Assembly: GCF_000426645.1 (NCBI RefSeq)
Contig: NZ_AUFT01000001.1
Span: forward strand, 62,001 to 126,000
From: Nakamurella lactea DSM 19367
GTDB taxonomy: Bacteria > Actinomycetota > Actinomycetes > Mycobacteriales > Nakamurellaceae
Direction: 5' to 3'
Length of the DNA: 64,000 nucleotides
Notes under the pieces: model-generated
What the model was told of the DNA's origin: nothing
The model's input: only the letters and a program-made list of their open reading frames with translations
Database searches by the model: none
Made by a program: the position numbers and the translations under genes
Part shown: positions 21,178 to 30,582 of the stretch, in pieces
Layout: every line of letters starts with the position of its first letter
Numbering within the stretch: the first letter of the stretch is position 1

Positions 21178-21750
21178 ATGACCCAGCCGCCGCTTCCCCC
21201 GCCCTCTTCCGGCTTCGGTGCCGGCCAGTTCGCCCCGGGCCCGTTCCCGGCCGGCCAGTTCGCCCCCGGCCAATTCGCCCCCGGCCAGTTCCCGGCCGGC
21301 CAGTTCCCGGCCGGCCAGTTCCCGGCCGGGCAGTTCCCGCCCGGCCCGGTACCGCCCGGCCAGTTCCCACCCGGTGCCCCCGGTCGACCGGCCGCGCCGA
21401 TCAACCGGTTCGGCGCCGTGGTGCTGCTGGCCAGGATCGCGGCCGTGGTGCTGGTCCCGCTGGGCCTGTCCATTCCGTTCGACAGCAGCTCCGGGTGGGT
21501 CACCCAGCCGGCCTGGTCTGCCTTCGCCATGCTGGCCGCGGTCACCCAGTTGCTGCCCGCCTTCGGCGGCGGCCTGGGCTGGTCGGTCCAGCGCGGCTGG
21601 CTGGTCTCCGCGGTCGGAACGGGCGCATTGCTGCTGTTCTGGCTGTTGATCGTGCTGCCCGGCATCGGCAGCAACGAAGGCTTCTGTCTGACGCTGGCCG
21701 CGGCGGTCGCTGCGGCCGGGTGCGTGTTGGCACCCGGACGGCGATGGTGA
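21178..21750 (+). CDS. membrane protein with N-terminal PxGQF repeats
   Basis: A 190-residue protein of unknown function. Residues 1-70 are a low-complexity Pro/Gly/Gln/Phe tract made of repeated PAGQF/APGQF units. It is followed by about four hydrophobic helices (FGAVVLLARIAAVVLVPLGL, SAFAMLAAVTQLLPAFGGGL, VSAVGTGALLLFWLLIVLP and LTLAAAVAAAGCVLAPG). Pro/Gly-rich cytosolic tracts of this type are frequent in actinobacterial membrane proteins. The stop overlaps the start of the next gene, so the two form a pair. Confidence 0.72.
   Translation: MTQPPLPPPSSGFGAGQFAPGPFPAGQFAPGQFAPGQFPAGQFPAGQFPAGQFPPGPVPPGQFPPGAPGRPAAPINRFGAVVLLARIAAVVLVPLGLSIPFDSSSGWVTQPAWSAFAMLAAVTQLLPAFGGGLGWSVQRGWLVSAVGTGALLLFWLLIVLPGIGSNEGFCLTLAAAVAAAGCVLAPGRRW
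21225..21378 (+). repeat. in-frame 15-base tandem repeats coding PxGQF units
   Basis: About nine to ten copies of a 15-base unit (for example ccggccggccagttc) with a few variants such as PGPFP and PGPVP. The phase is kept in codons, so it is a coding repeat rather than a CRISPR-like array. Confidence 0.85.
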
Positions 21751-22268
21751 CCAGCCGTCCGGCGATCGCCCCGGCCGCGGCCCGTCGGCGACTGTGGCTC
21801 GCCGGCGCGCTGGCACTGCTGTCGTTGGGCCTGCCCTGGTCCGCGGCCAGGGCCGGCTATCAGGTCGCGGGCTGGTACGCCCCGGGAAGCTGCATCTCGG
21901 TCTACGACGCTGACGGGTACGCGACCCTCGACTGCTCCCCCGGCTACTACTCGCCCGGCTGGTCGGTCGCCGGCCAGGCCGCCGCCCCTGGCTACGCCAC
22001 CGATCTCCGGATCGTCCTGGCGGTGGCACTCACCCTGCTGGTGCTCGGGCTGCGAAGGGACTCCGGCCGGCTGCAGCTCGCCGGACTGATCGTCGCCGTC
22101 GCCGGGTTCGCCCTGAATCCGGGTGAGCAGCCCGGTCAGTTGGCGTACGCGGGGGCGGTGGTCGTGCTGGCGTCGGCCTTGCTCAGCTCCGGTCGGGGTC
22201 AGCTCCGGTCGGCGGCCAGCACCTCGCCGGCCACCTCGCGGATCCGGTCGAGTTCCAGCGCACCCTGA
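21744..22268 (+). CDS. small membrane protein, partner of the PxGQF protein
   Basis: A 174-residue protein with an N-terminal helix (LWLAGALALLSLGLPWSAA), an extracytoplasmic loop with two cysteines (SCISVYDADG, LDCSPGYYSPGW), then two or three helices (LRIVLAVALTLLVLGL, LAGLIVAVAGFALNPG, LAYAGAVVVLASALLS). The ATG (or the adjacent GTG) overlaps the upstream stop. The last 23 residues are Ser/Arg-rich and overlap the 3' end of tsaC on the other strand by 70 bases. It is not recognised as a named family. The two loop cysteines could form a disulfide. Confidence 0.65.
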   Translation: MVTSRPAIAPAAARRRLWLAGALALLSLGLPWSAARAGYQVAGWYAPGSCISVYDADGYATLDCSPGYYSPGWSVAGQAAAPGYATDLRIVLAVALTLLVLGLRRDSGRLQLAGLIVAVAGFALNPGEQPGQLAYAGAVVVLASALLSSGRGQLRSAASTSPATSRIRSSSSAP

Positions 22269-22846
22269 CGCAGGATCCTGGGCAGCTCGCCGGTGAGGTC
22301 GATGATCGTCGAGGCAACGCCCAGCGTCGACGGTCCGCCGTCCAGGTAGACGGCGACGTCGTCGCCGAGCTGCTCCGCCTCCGCCACGCTGGTGGCCGGC
22401 GGCTCGCCGCTGCGATTGGCGCTCGACACGGCCATCGGGCCGACGGTCCGCAGCAGGTCGAGCGCCACCGGGTGTAGCGGCATCCTGACCATCACGGTGC
22501 CGCGGGTGTCCCCCAGATTCCACTGCAGGCTCGGCGCATGCTCGACGACCAGCGACAGGCCGCCCGGCCAGAACGCCTCGATGAGTCGGCGCATGGCCGG
22601 CGTCACGGCCGTCACCAGACCGTCCAGGGTCGACCAGGACCCGACCAGGACCGGCACCGGCATGTCCGGTCCGCGACCCTTGGTAGCGAGCAGCTTCTGG
22701 ACGGCAGCCGCGTTGAACGCATCGGCGCCGAGCCCGTACACGGTGTCGGTGGGCAGCACCACCAGTTCGCCGGCCTGCGCGGCGGTAGCGGCGGCGGTGA
22801 GCCCGGCGCGGCGGGCGACCGGATCGGCACAGTCGAAAGTCGTCAC
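22199..22846 (-). CDS. tsaC: L-threonylcarbamoyladenylate synthase (Sua5/YwlC/YrdC family)
   Basis: Makes threonylcarbamoyl-AMP from threonine, bicarbonate and ATP for the t6A37 modification of ANN-decoding tRNAs. The 215-residue protein has GELVVLPTDTVYGLGADAFN, the RNA/ATP-binding KGRGPDMPVPVLV stretch and GPMAVSSANRSGEPPATS, all typical. GTG 22846 is selected because the conserved domain begins within 20 residues; longer in-frame starts add an Arg/Pro-rich tail. It corresponds to Rv1301 between prmC and wecA. The C-terminal Sua5 domain is absent, so it is the short type. Confidence 0.92.
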   Translation of the reverse strand: MTTFDCADPVARRAGLTAAATAAQAGELVVLPTDTVYGLGADAFNAAAVQKLLATKGRGPDMPVPVLVGSWSTLDGLVTAVTPAMRRLIEAFWPGGLSLVVEHAPSLQWNLGDTRGTVMVRMPLHPVALDLLRTVGPMAVSSANRSGEPPATSVAEAEQLGDDVAVYLDGGPSTLGVASTIIDLTGELPRILRQGALELDRIREVAGEVLAADRS

Positions 22847-22897
22847 CGCGACAGTCTGGCAGGGCGCCCGCCGGCCCGTGAGTCGGGGACAGACGCT

Positions 22898-22966
22898 CCG
22901 ACTCGGCGGCTCGCCGCTCGGCATCGGTTCCCGGGCGGGGACGGACTCACCGACTCGGCGGCTCGC
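22898..22966. repeat. 17-base direct repeats and flanking inverted repeat before namZ
   Basis: CCGACTCGGCGGCTCGC occurs at 22898-22914 and again at 22950-22966. In the same stretch GTGAGTC (22879-22885) is inverted as GACTCAC (22944-22950). The region lies between tsaC and the NamZ gene, which point away from each other, so an operator is possible. Confidence 0.6.
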
Positions 22967-23041
22967 TGTCCGGAACCGTTGTGCGAACGGCCCGATGTAG
23001 GTAAGTTCCGACGGGCAGCCAACAACCGTAATCTTTTACCA

Positions 23042-23057
23042 TTCCGCTTCGGCGGAA
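23042..23057 (+). promoter_or_regulatory. TTCG tetraloop hairpin in the namZ leader
   Basis: TTCCGC (23042-23047), loop TTCG, GCGGAA (23052-23057): a perfect six-pair stem closed by a stable UUCG-type tetraloop just five bases before the GGAGG ribosome-binding site at 23063-23067. Could stabilise the mRNA 5' end. Confidence 0.5.
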
Positions 23058-23071
23058 GGGACGGAGGACGC

Positions 23072-24406
23072 ATGGCACCGCTCGATCGACGAACCTTCCT
23101 GCGCGCGGCCGGGATCTCCGCGGCCGCGGTACCGCTGGCCCCCGGGCTCGCCGGGGCCGTCACCGCGCCGGCCGACCCCGCGACCCAGGGACCACAGCCC
23201 AACGGACACTCCCGGGTGCGCACCGGGGCCGATGTCCTTGCCGCACAGAACTTCTCGCCGCTGTCCGGCACCAAGGTCGGCATCATCACCAACCCGACAG
23301 GGATCGGCGCCGACCTGCGCAGCATCGTGGACGCGATGCACGCCTCCGGCGCGGTCGACATCGTCGGCGTCTTCGGACCCGAGCACGGCTTCCGCGGCAC
23401 CGCGCAGGCCGGCGAGTCCGAGGAGACCTACGTCGATCCACGCACCGGACTCACTGTGTACGACGCTTACGGCGCGACGGTCGACAAGCTGGTCGGCATG
23501 TTCACCACGGCCGGGGTGCAGACCGTGGTGTTCGACATCCAGGACGCCGGTGCCCGGTTCTACACCTACATCTGGACCATGTACACGGCGATGAAGGCCG
23601 CGGTCGCGGTCGACGCCAACTTCGTCGTCCTGGATCGGCCGAACCCCACGGGCGGCGTCGCCCGCGGCCCGCTGATGACGGACGCCTACACCTCCGGCGT
23701 CGGCGCCGAGGCGATCGTCCAGGCACACGGCATGACGGTCGGTGAGCTGGCCGGTTATCTGGACGGCGAGATCCTGCCGACCGACACCGACGGGAAGCAG
23801 CTGCGGAAGCTGACGGTGGTGAAGATGAGGGGCTGGCGGCCGTCCATGCGATATGCCGACACCGGCCTGCCCTGGGTGCCGCCGAGCCCGAACATGCCGA
23901 CCCCCGACACCGCGCTGCTGTACCCGGGAACCGGGATGTTCGAGGGCCTGTGGCTGTCCGAGGGACGCGGCACCACCCGGCCGTTCGAGCTGATCGGCGC
24001 ACCCGACGTCGACTACCGATGGGCCGAAACCCTTGCCGCACGCAACATTCCGGGAGTCGGTTTCCGCGAGGCCTACTTCACCCCGACCTTCAGCAAGTTC
24101 GTCGGGGAGGTCTGCGGTGGAGTCCAGGTGCAGATCACCGACCCGGCGAAGCTCGATCCGATCCGGGTGGCGGTCGAGATGATGGTGGCCGCCAAGGCGC
24201 TCTACCCGGGTTTCGGCTGGCGGTACGACAGCTACGACCCGGTGCGGCCCCACTGGATCGACAAGCTCACCGGTTCCACCCGGCTGCGGGAGCAGATCAG
24301 CGGCGGTGCGTCCGCCGACGAGGTGATCGGATCCTGGCGGGACGAGCTGAGCGCCTTCGACCATCGGCGGCGGCAGTACCTGCTCTATCCCGGACGGCGC
24401 GCCTGA
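23072..24406 (+). CDS. namZ: Tat-exported exo-beta-N-acetylmuramidase, NamZ/DUF1343 (GH171)
   Basis: Predicted to release MurNAc from the non-reducing end of peptidoglycan fragments. The 444-residue protein starts with a twin-arginine signal (DRRTFLRAAGISAAAVPLAP, residues 5-24) and ends its export region near AGAVTAPA. The DUF1343 domain follows: KVGIITNPTGIGADL, FGPEHGFRGTAQAGE with the conserved EHGFRG, VFDIQDAGARFYTYIWTMY and LWLSEGRGTTRPFE. These match NamZ of Bacillus subtilis. GGAGG lies five bases before the ATG. A NagZ-type hexosaminidase gene at the window end could act in the same recycling route, though the two are 40 kb apart. Confidence 0.88.
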   Translation: MAPLDRRTFLRAAGISAAAVPLAPGLAGAVTAPADPATQGPQPNGHSRVRTGADVLAAQNFSPLSGTKVGIITNPTGIGADLRSIVDAMHASGAVDIVGVFGPEHGFRGTAQAGESEETYVDPRTGLTVYDAYGATVDKLVGMFTTAGVQTVVFDIQDAGARFYTYIWTMYTAMKAAVAVDANFVVLDRPNPTGGVARGPLMTDAYTSGVGAEAIVQAHGMTVGELAGYLDGEILPTDTDGKQLRKLTVVKMRGWRPSMRYADTGLPWVPPSPNMPTPDTALLYPGTGMFEGLWLSEGRGTTRPFELIGAPDVDYRWAETLAARNIPGVGFREAYFTPTFSKFVGEVCGGVQVQITDPAKLDPIRVAVEMMVAAKALYPGFGWRYDSYDPVRPHWIDKLTGSTRLREQISGGASADEVIGSWRDELSAFDHRRRQYLLYPGRRA

Positions 24407-24436
24407 GCACGCCGGCCGACGGTGTGATCGCGGCGG

Positions 24437-25285
24437 TCAGCAGTCCACCACCAGATAGAAGTACTGATCGGCGGGGGCACCGGCCGCGGTCCAGATGTAC
24501 ACCCGGACCGAACTCGAGTTGCTGCCGTAATAGGTCGAGGCGGATCCGAAATAGCCCGAGTTGTAGACGGTCACTTCGGCCGTGCAGTATCTGATGTTGC
24601 GATCGAACACGACGTCGTAGACGCCGAGCGATGCCCTGGACGCGCTGACCCCACGGGACGATCCGGCGTAGAGCGCTCCGCCCGAACTCACCATCACCGC
24701 CAGCGGCTTCACGTAGTAGCCGAACACGTCGATCACCAGGTCGGTCGGCCCACCGTAGTTGCGGACCCTCAGCGCCATCGCGGACGAGGCGTTCAGGCTG
24801 ACGGTGGCACCGGATCCGATCGACGATCCGGCGTAGTTGAGCAGCGTCGCGCGGGGTTCGCTCAGGCCGTTCGGCCAGGCGCGCAGGAACCCGGAATGCG
24901 TCGGGGTGACGGCGGTCAGGGTCGCGGCGATGGCCGTGGCACCGACCGGAATGCCGCAGCCACCCGACTTGCCGCCTTGCGGGGCGAAACCGAACGTGCC
25001 GCCGACGTAGTACGGGCGGATCGTGTGGTTGCCCAACGGGGTCCCGTTCGCCCCGGTCCCGGATCTGGTGTCGACGATCCGGCACGGGGTGATCGGCAAG
25101 AATGCGGTCTCGGAACTGGCGGGCTGGAAGGTGGGCGCGAGCGCGGCCATCCTGGCCGTCGCGGTGGCCGACGCGAGGGTGTCCGCGCCCGAGTGCGACG
25201 AGGCGCCGGCCGCACCGGCGGCGGGTAGCCCGACGACCAGCACCGCCCCGGCGGCAATCGCAACGCTGCGTGATCGTAGTCCCAT
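24437..25285 (-). CDS. secreted protein with PCRIVDTR-type repeat domain
   Basis: A 282-residue exported protein of unknown function. A Sec signal peptide covers residues 1-29 (SVAIAAGAVLVVGLPAAGAA). The middle contains FLPITPCRIVDTRSGTGANG, a motif found in many secreted actinobacterial and myxobacterial proteins, then LTAVTPTHSGFLRAWPNG and GPTDLVIDVFGYYVKP. The C-terminal 100 residues are Ser/Tyr-rich and end in a Cys. AGGAGG six bases before the ATG and a paired promoter-like sequence upstream support the start. Confidence 0.8.
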   Translation of the reverse strand: MGLRSRSVAIAAGAVLVVGLPAAGAAGASSHSGADTLASATATARMAALAPTFQPASSETAFLPITPCRIVDTRSGTGANGTPLGNHTIRPYYVGGTFGFAPQGGKSGGCGIPVGATAIAATLTAVTPTHSGFLRAWPNGLSEPRATLLNYAGSSIGSGATVSLNASSAMALRVRNYGGPTDLVIDVFGYYVKPLAVMVSSGGALYAGSSRGVSASRASLGVYDVVFDRNIRYCTAEVTVYNSGYFGSASTYYGSNSSSVRVYIWTAAGAPADQYFYLVVDC

Positions 25286-25316
25286 GGCATCCTCCTGTTG
25301 GCGGGTAGATGGGCTC

Positions 25317-25346
25317 TGCCTACTCGCACGCTGCGCAGTTTGACAA
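25317..25346 (-). promoter_or_regulatory. possible promoter of the secreted-protein gene
   Basis: On the minus strand TTGTCA (25346-25341) and TAGGCA (25322-25317) are separated by 18 bases, a reasonable -35/-10 pair, about 32 bases before the start codon. Confidence 0.4.
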
Positions 25347-25374
25347 CCGCCATACAGGACAAATCGTCGGAAAC

Positions 25375-25947
25375 CTACCGGTGATCGAGTCGTCCGGCGG
25401 CGGCAGCTCGAATCGGCAGCGGCCACACCGCCAAGGCCGTAGCACTGAGCAGATGCCAGGCGGCGTGACCCTGCAGCAGCGCATCCGGACGGTGCCACGG
25501 GCCGCCGGTCCGGCTCAACCGGTTCAGCACAGCCCCGGCGCCCAGCATTGCCAACGGCGCGATCCGCCGGCGCAGGCTCCGTGGCTCGCGGACCGCCGTC
25601 ACCGCCAGATCGCCGGTCAACAGCCCGACGATCGCCAACAGCGAGGCGTCGTGGAGTCGGTGTGAGATCCGGTCCCCCGGACCGTGAAATCCCATGCTGC
25701 CCAACCCGTTCGCCGTCATCGCGGCAGCTAGCGCCGAAAGGGCCGGAGAGCGTTGCCGGCTCCGCGTCATCCGCTGCCGGAGCCACCACGCGCCGATCGG
25801 ATAGGCCAACGACGATGCGGTGTTGACCGGCTGGGCGATCAGCCCCGAATGCAGCCGCTCGCCGTCGGCGGCAGCCGGATGCTCGGCGTCCGGGCGCCGC
25901 CAGGCTCGCACCCGCCGGCGCCAATCCTGGTCGATCAACCCGCTCAC
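25375..25947 (-). CDS. putative CREST-superfamily membrane hydrolase (ceramidase/PAQR-like motifs)
   Basis: A 190-residue membrane protein not assignable to a named gene. It carries in order the residue pattern of the CREST superfamily (alkaline ceramidases, PAQR receptors, Per1): an early Glu (Glu30) followed by QPVNTASSLAYP (residues 39-50), a Ser and His in GLGSMGFHGPG (Ser84, His88), an Asp in RLHDAS (Asp100), and the late HxxxH in QGHAAWHLL (His161, His165). Those positions bind a catalytic zinc in ceramidases. There is room for five to six membrane segments. It starts at GTG 25947, 20 bases after prmC on the same strand. Lipid-amide hydrolysis is an inference from motifs. Confidence 0.65.
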   Translation of the reverse strand: MSGLIDQDWRRRVRAWRRPDAEHPAAADGERLHSGLIAQPVNTASSLAYPIGAWWLRQRMTRSRQRSPALSALAAAMTANGLGSMGFHGPGDRISHRLHDASLLAIVGLLTGDLAVTAVREPRSLRRRIAPLAMLGAGAVLNRLSRTGGPWHRPDALLQGHAAWHLLSATALAVWPLPIRAAAAGRLDHR

Positions 25948-25967
25948 CCAGTTCTCCGGCCGCCGGG

Positions 25968-26835
25968 TCAGCCCGGACCGAGAGAGACCCGTCGCGCGGT
26001 GACGAACCGCGGCCGGCCGGCCAGGTCACGGTGATCGGCGACGTCGGCCAGCACCTTGCGGGCGGACAGCAACGCAGGCACCGACTCGCCGTGCGAGTCG
26101 TCGTGCTCGATCGCCAGCAGGCCGCCCGGTTTGAGCAGGACGGCGGCGACGTTGATCAAGGGCCGGATCACCTCGAGGCCGTCCGGCCCGGCGAACACTG
26201 CCTCCGGCGGGTCGTGGTCGGCCACCTCGGGCTGCACCGGCGTTCCCGCCGGAACGTACGGGGGGTTGGCCGTCACCAGATCCGCCGCACCGTCCAGGTC
26301 GTAGAGCAGTCGCGGGTCGTTGAAGTCGCCGCCCCGCAACTCGACCGCCGAGCCGCCGGCCTCCAGCTGCAGCTCCAGATTCCGCCGCGCCCAGGCCAGC
26401 GCCCCGTCCGCTCGCTCCACCGCGATCACTCTGGCATCCGGCCGTTCGGCGGCGATCGCGAGCGCGATGGCGCCGGATCCGGTGCACAGGTCCACCACCA
26501 CCGGGTCCGGTACGCCGCTGATCGCCGTCAGCGCCCAGTCCACCAGCAGCTCGGTCTCCGGTCGCGGGATGAACACCCCTGGTCCCACCGCGATGGTCGC
26601 CCGGCCGATCTGTACGGATCCGAACAGGTGTTGTAGCGGGATGCGTTGCGCGCGCCGGCCGACCAGTTCGTTGTACTGCTCGACCCACTCACTCTCCACC
26701 AGCGGCTGCAGGCCGAGCCTGGTGCGCTGGATGCCGAGTGAGAAGGCCGCGAGCTCCTCCGCATCGACCTTCGGACTGGGCACGCCGGCGTCGGCCAGCC
26801 GCTCGGCCGCCCGGTTGATCACCACCCGCAGGGGC

Positions 26836-26852
<17 letters not shown>
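25968..26852 (-). CDS. prmC: peptide chain release factor N5-glutamine methyltransferase PrmC
   Basis: Methylates the Gln of the GGQ loop of release factors, using S-adenosylmethionine. The 294-residue protein has an N-terminal helical domain ([20 protein letters not shown]) and the methyltransferase domain with [17 protein letters not shown] (SAM motif I) and the catalytic [22 protein letters not shown] before motif I is typical of the family. The start is ATG 26852 or GTG 26846; a ggagg element sits directly upstream and better fits the GTG. Both overlap the 3' end of prfA, whose product is its substrate, suggesting coupled translation. Confidence 0.95.
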
Positions 26853-27933
<1,081 letters not shown>

Positions 27934-28017
27934 GCGTCTCGATTCTCGTGCTCGGTGGATCCGTGCCGGGCTCGCCCGACGGGCGCTCGATGCCGGCTGG
28001 TAACCCTGGAACGGCAA

Positions 28018-28054
28018 ACGGCGCCCGCCGGCTGTTCAGCCGGGCGGGCGCCGT
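28018..28054 (-). terminator. strong hairpin downstream of rpmE
   Basis: ACGGCGCCCGCCGGCT (28018-28033) and AGCCGGGCGGGCGCCGT (28038-28054) pair over 16 positions with one bulge and a GTTC loop, nine bases after the rpmE stop. TTTG follows on the minus strand. Likely an intrinsic terminator separating rpmE from prfA. Confidence 0.75.
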
Positions 28055-28062
28055 AGACGTAG

Positions 28063-28275
28063 CTAGCGGGTGCGCTTGCCGTAACGAGCCTCGAAGCGGG
28101 CGACGCGCCCGCCGGTGTCCAGGATCTTCTGCTTGCCCGTGTAGAACGGGTGGCAGTTCGAGCACACCTCGACGGTGATCTTTCCGCCGGTCTCGGTGCT
28201 CTTGGTGGTGAAGGTGTTCCCGCAACCGCACGAGACCTCGGTCTCGACGTACTCGGGGTGGATGCCGCTCTTCAT
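28063..28275 (-). CDS. rpmE: 50S ribosomal protein L31, zinc-binding type
   Basis: A 70-residue ribosomal protein bridging the large and small subunits. Starts [20 protein letters not shown] and contains CGCGNTF and [12 protein letters not shown], the CxC and CxxC pairs of the zinc-containing paralogue. In Actinomycetota a zinc-free copy is usually encoded elsewhere under Zur control; none is visible here. AGAGAGGA precedes the ATG by six bases. Confidence 0.97.
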   Translation of the reverse strand: MKSGIHPEYVETEVSCGCGNTFTTKSTETGGKITVEVCSNCHPFYTGKQKILDTGGRVARFEARYGKRTR

Positions 28276-28464
28276 AGCTGGTTCCTCTCTGATGGCCGCC
28301 GGGTCGCTGCTCGCCGCTGAGCCGCCGACGGATCGGCCGACTCTCGAAGCGGGCACCGTGAACCGGAGCCTGGGTGTATGGCCGGTCAAGTGTGCCATGA
28401 CCGGCGCCTGCATTCCCAACCGGCGACCGGCGGCGGGTATTCCGCCGGTCGCTGCGATCCGATC

Positions 28465-30582
28465 TCAGTCGGACCCGGGGGTGTTCTTGGCGACCTGCAT
28501 CAGGAATTCGATGTTGGTCTGGGTCTTGCGCAACTGGTTGAGCACCAGTTCCAGGGCCTGCTGCGGCTCCAGCGCGGACAGCACCCGGCGCAGCTTGACG
28601 GTGATCGCCAGCTCCTCTGGGCTCATCAGCAGGTCTTCCTTACGGGTCGAGCTCTGATCCACGTCAATGGCCGGGAACATCCGCTTGTCGGCCAGCCGCC
28701 GGTCCAGCTTGAGCTCGGCGTTGCCGGTGCCCTTGAACTCCTCGAAGATCACCGTGTCACCGGCACTGCCGGTCTCCACCAGTGCCGAGGCGAAGATGGT
28801 CAGCGAGCCACCGTTCTCGATGTTGCGGGCCGCGCCGAGGAATCGCTTCGGCGGGAACAACGCGGTCGAATCGACGCCACCGGAAAGGATCCGGCCGGAG
28901 GCCGGGGCCGCCAGGTTGTAGGCGCGGCCGAGCCGGGTGATCGAGTCGAGCAGCACCACGACATCGCGGCCCATCTCGACCAGGCGCTTGGCCCGTTCGA
29001 TCGACAGCTCGGCGACCATGGTGTGGTCTGCCGGCGGACGGTCGAAGGTGGAGGCGATCACTTCGCCCTTCACCGACCGCTGCATGTCGGTGACCTCTTC
29101 GGGTCGTTCGTCGACCAGCACGACCATCAGGTGGCACTCGGGGTTGTTGGTGGTGATGGCGTTGGCGATCGCCTGCATCACCATCGTCTTGCCGGCCTTG
29201 GGCGGCGAGACGATCAGCGCCCGCTGCCCCTTGCCGACCGGCATCACCAGATCGATCACGCGGGTGGTGAGCAGGTGGGACTCGGTCTCCAGCCGCAGCC
29301 GCTCGTTCGGGTACAGCGGCGTCAGCTTGGTGAACTCCGGACGACTCTTGGCCAGCTCCGGATCCTGCCCGTTGACGGTGTCCAGCCGCACCAGGGCATT
29401 GAACTTCTGCCGCTGTTGCTCGCCGTCCCGCGGAGCCCTGACCTGACCGGTCACGTGATCGCCGCGGCGCAGACCGTTCTTGCGGACCTGCGAGAGCGAC
29501 ACGTAGATGTCGTTCGGGCCGGACAGGTATCCGGACGTCCGGATGAAGGCGTACGAATCCAGCACGTCCAGGATCCCGGCGACCGGCGTCAGCACATCGT
29601 CGTCGCGCACCTCGGTGTCGGGCGTGTCGTTGAACCGCTCGCCCCGGTCCGTGCGGTCGCGACCGCGCCGGTTGCGGTCGCGGTAGCGATTGCGCCGGCG
29701 GCCGCCACGGCCATCGCCATCGTCGTCCCGGTCGTTCTGCTGACGATCGTTGTTGCGGTCGTTCTGCTGACGATCGTTGTTGCGGTCGCCGCCCTGCTGA
29801 CGATCGTTGCCCCGCTCGCCCTGCTGACGATCGTTATTGCGGTCGCCGCCCTGCTGACGGTCGTTGCCCCGCTCGGCCTGCTGACGATCATTGCCCCGCT
29901 CGGCCTGCTGACGATCATTGCCCCGCTCGGCCTGTTGGGTCTGCTGGCCCTGGCCCTGGCTGTCGGTCTCGGCCGCCCCGTCCCGCCGGTTGCGGCGATT
30001 GCGCCGGTTGCCGCGATCCTGCCGGTCGTCGGCATCGCCGCCATCGGTCGGGGCCGAAGCCTCGCGACGCACCTCGGGCTCGCGGGTCTCGGACCGGCGG
30101 CCGTTGGTGCGAGGGTCGGAGTGCCCGTTCTCGACAGCCGACTCCGCCGGCTCCGCCGCTCGCCGGGCAGTCGCCGGGGGGGTGTCGTCGAACAGGGTCG
30201 CCGCACCGTTGCTGGTCGCCGGCTCGGTGGTCTCGGGAGCACCAGCCGACCGGGCGGCCGCGCGGCGGCGCGGTGGACGCTGCTCAGCGGTGTCGTCCGC
30301 GGCCGGGGCGGGGGCGCTGTTGCGCCTGCCGGCGGCCGCCGGCGCTGCCGTTGCTGGCGCGGTGGCGGCGGGCGCTCCGCCCTGCCGCGCGGCGATGGCG
30401 GCGACGAGGTCGCCCTTACGCATCGCCGAAATGCCTTTGATGCCCATGGAGGTGGCCATGGCCTTGAGGTCGGTCAACACCATCGCCGACAGTCCCGTGC
30501 CTGTGGAGCGGCGGCTGCGGCTCCCAGTGGCGGAAACGCCGGAATCGGTGGTGGTGTCCAACAGCTCCGTGGTGTCGCTCAC
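28465..30582 (-). CDS. rho: transcription termination factor Rho with long disordered insertion
   Basis: Hexameric RNA helicase that ends transcription. The 705-residue protein has an N-terminal SAP-like segment ([20 protein letters not shown]), then about 240 low-complexity residues rich in Arg, Asn, Asp and Gln, then the RNA-binding domain ([20 protein letters not shown]) and the ATPase core with P-loop [12 protein letters not shown], Walker [18 protein letters not shown] and Q/R-loop regions. Such an insertion is typical of actinobacterial Rho and increases RNA affinity in M. luteus and M. tuberculosis. A 346-base leader separates it from thrB upstream. Motifs are intact, so it should be functional. 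Confidence 0.97.
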   Translation of the reverse strand: MSDTTELLDTTTDSGVSATGSRSRRSTGTGLSAMVLTDLKAMATSMGIKGISAMRKGDLVAAIAARQGGAPAATAPATAAPAAAGRRNSAPAPAADDTAEQRPPRRRAAARSAGAPETTEPATSNGAATLFDDTPPATARRAAEPAESAVENGHSDPRTNGRRSETREPEVRREASAPTDGGDADDRQDRGNRRNRRNRRDGAAETDSQGQGQQTQQAERGNDRQQAERGNDRQQAERGNDRQQGGDRNNDRQQGERGNDRQQGGDRNNDRQQNDRNNDRQQNDRDDDGDGRGGRRRNRYRDRNRRGRDRTDRGERFNDTPDTEVRDDDVLTPVAGILDVLDSYAFIRTSGYLSGPNDIYVSLSQVRKNGLRRGDHVTGQVRAPRDGEQQRQKFNALVRLDTVNGQDPELAKSRPEFTKLTPLYPNERLRLETESHLLTTRVIDLVMPVGKGQRALIVSPPKAGKTMVMQAIANAITTNNPECHLMVVLVDERPEEVTDMQRSVKGEVIASTFDRPPADHTMVAELSIERAKRLVEMGRDVVVLLDSITRLGRAYNLAAPASGRILSGGVDSTALFPPKRFLGAARNIENGGSLTIFASALVETGSAGDTVIFEEFKGTGNAELKLDRRLADKRMFPAIDVDQSSTRKEDLLMSPEELAITVKLRRVLSALEPQQALELVLNQLRKTQTNIEFLMQVAKNTPGSD
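29731..29937 (-). repeat. Asn/Gln/Arg/Asp-rich tandem repeats within rho
   Basis: Seven to eight in-frame units of 27-30 bases code for QQAERGNDR (three times), [19 protein letters not shown] (twice), QQNDRNNDR and QQNDRDDDG, roughly residues 215-284 of Rho. Units are close to identical at DNA level, so copy number may vary between strains. Confidence 0.85.

Noticed and set aside
21225-21378. Short tandem repeats resembling a CRISPR array
   Set aside because: Units are 15 bases, contiguous without spacers and in codon phase inside a gene. The PPTTV repeats at 43459-43584 and the rho repeats were rejected for the same reason.
24437-26029. Long minus-strand frame extending the secreted protein to 26029
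   Set aside because: The upstream part overlaps the CREST-like gene in another frame and lacks conservation; a signal peptide, AGGAGG and promoter-like boxes mark 25285 as the start.
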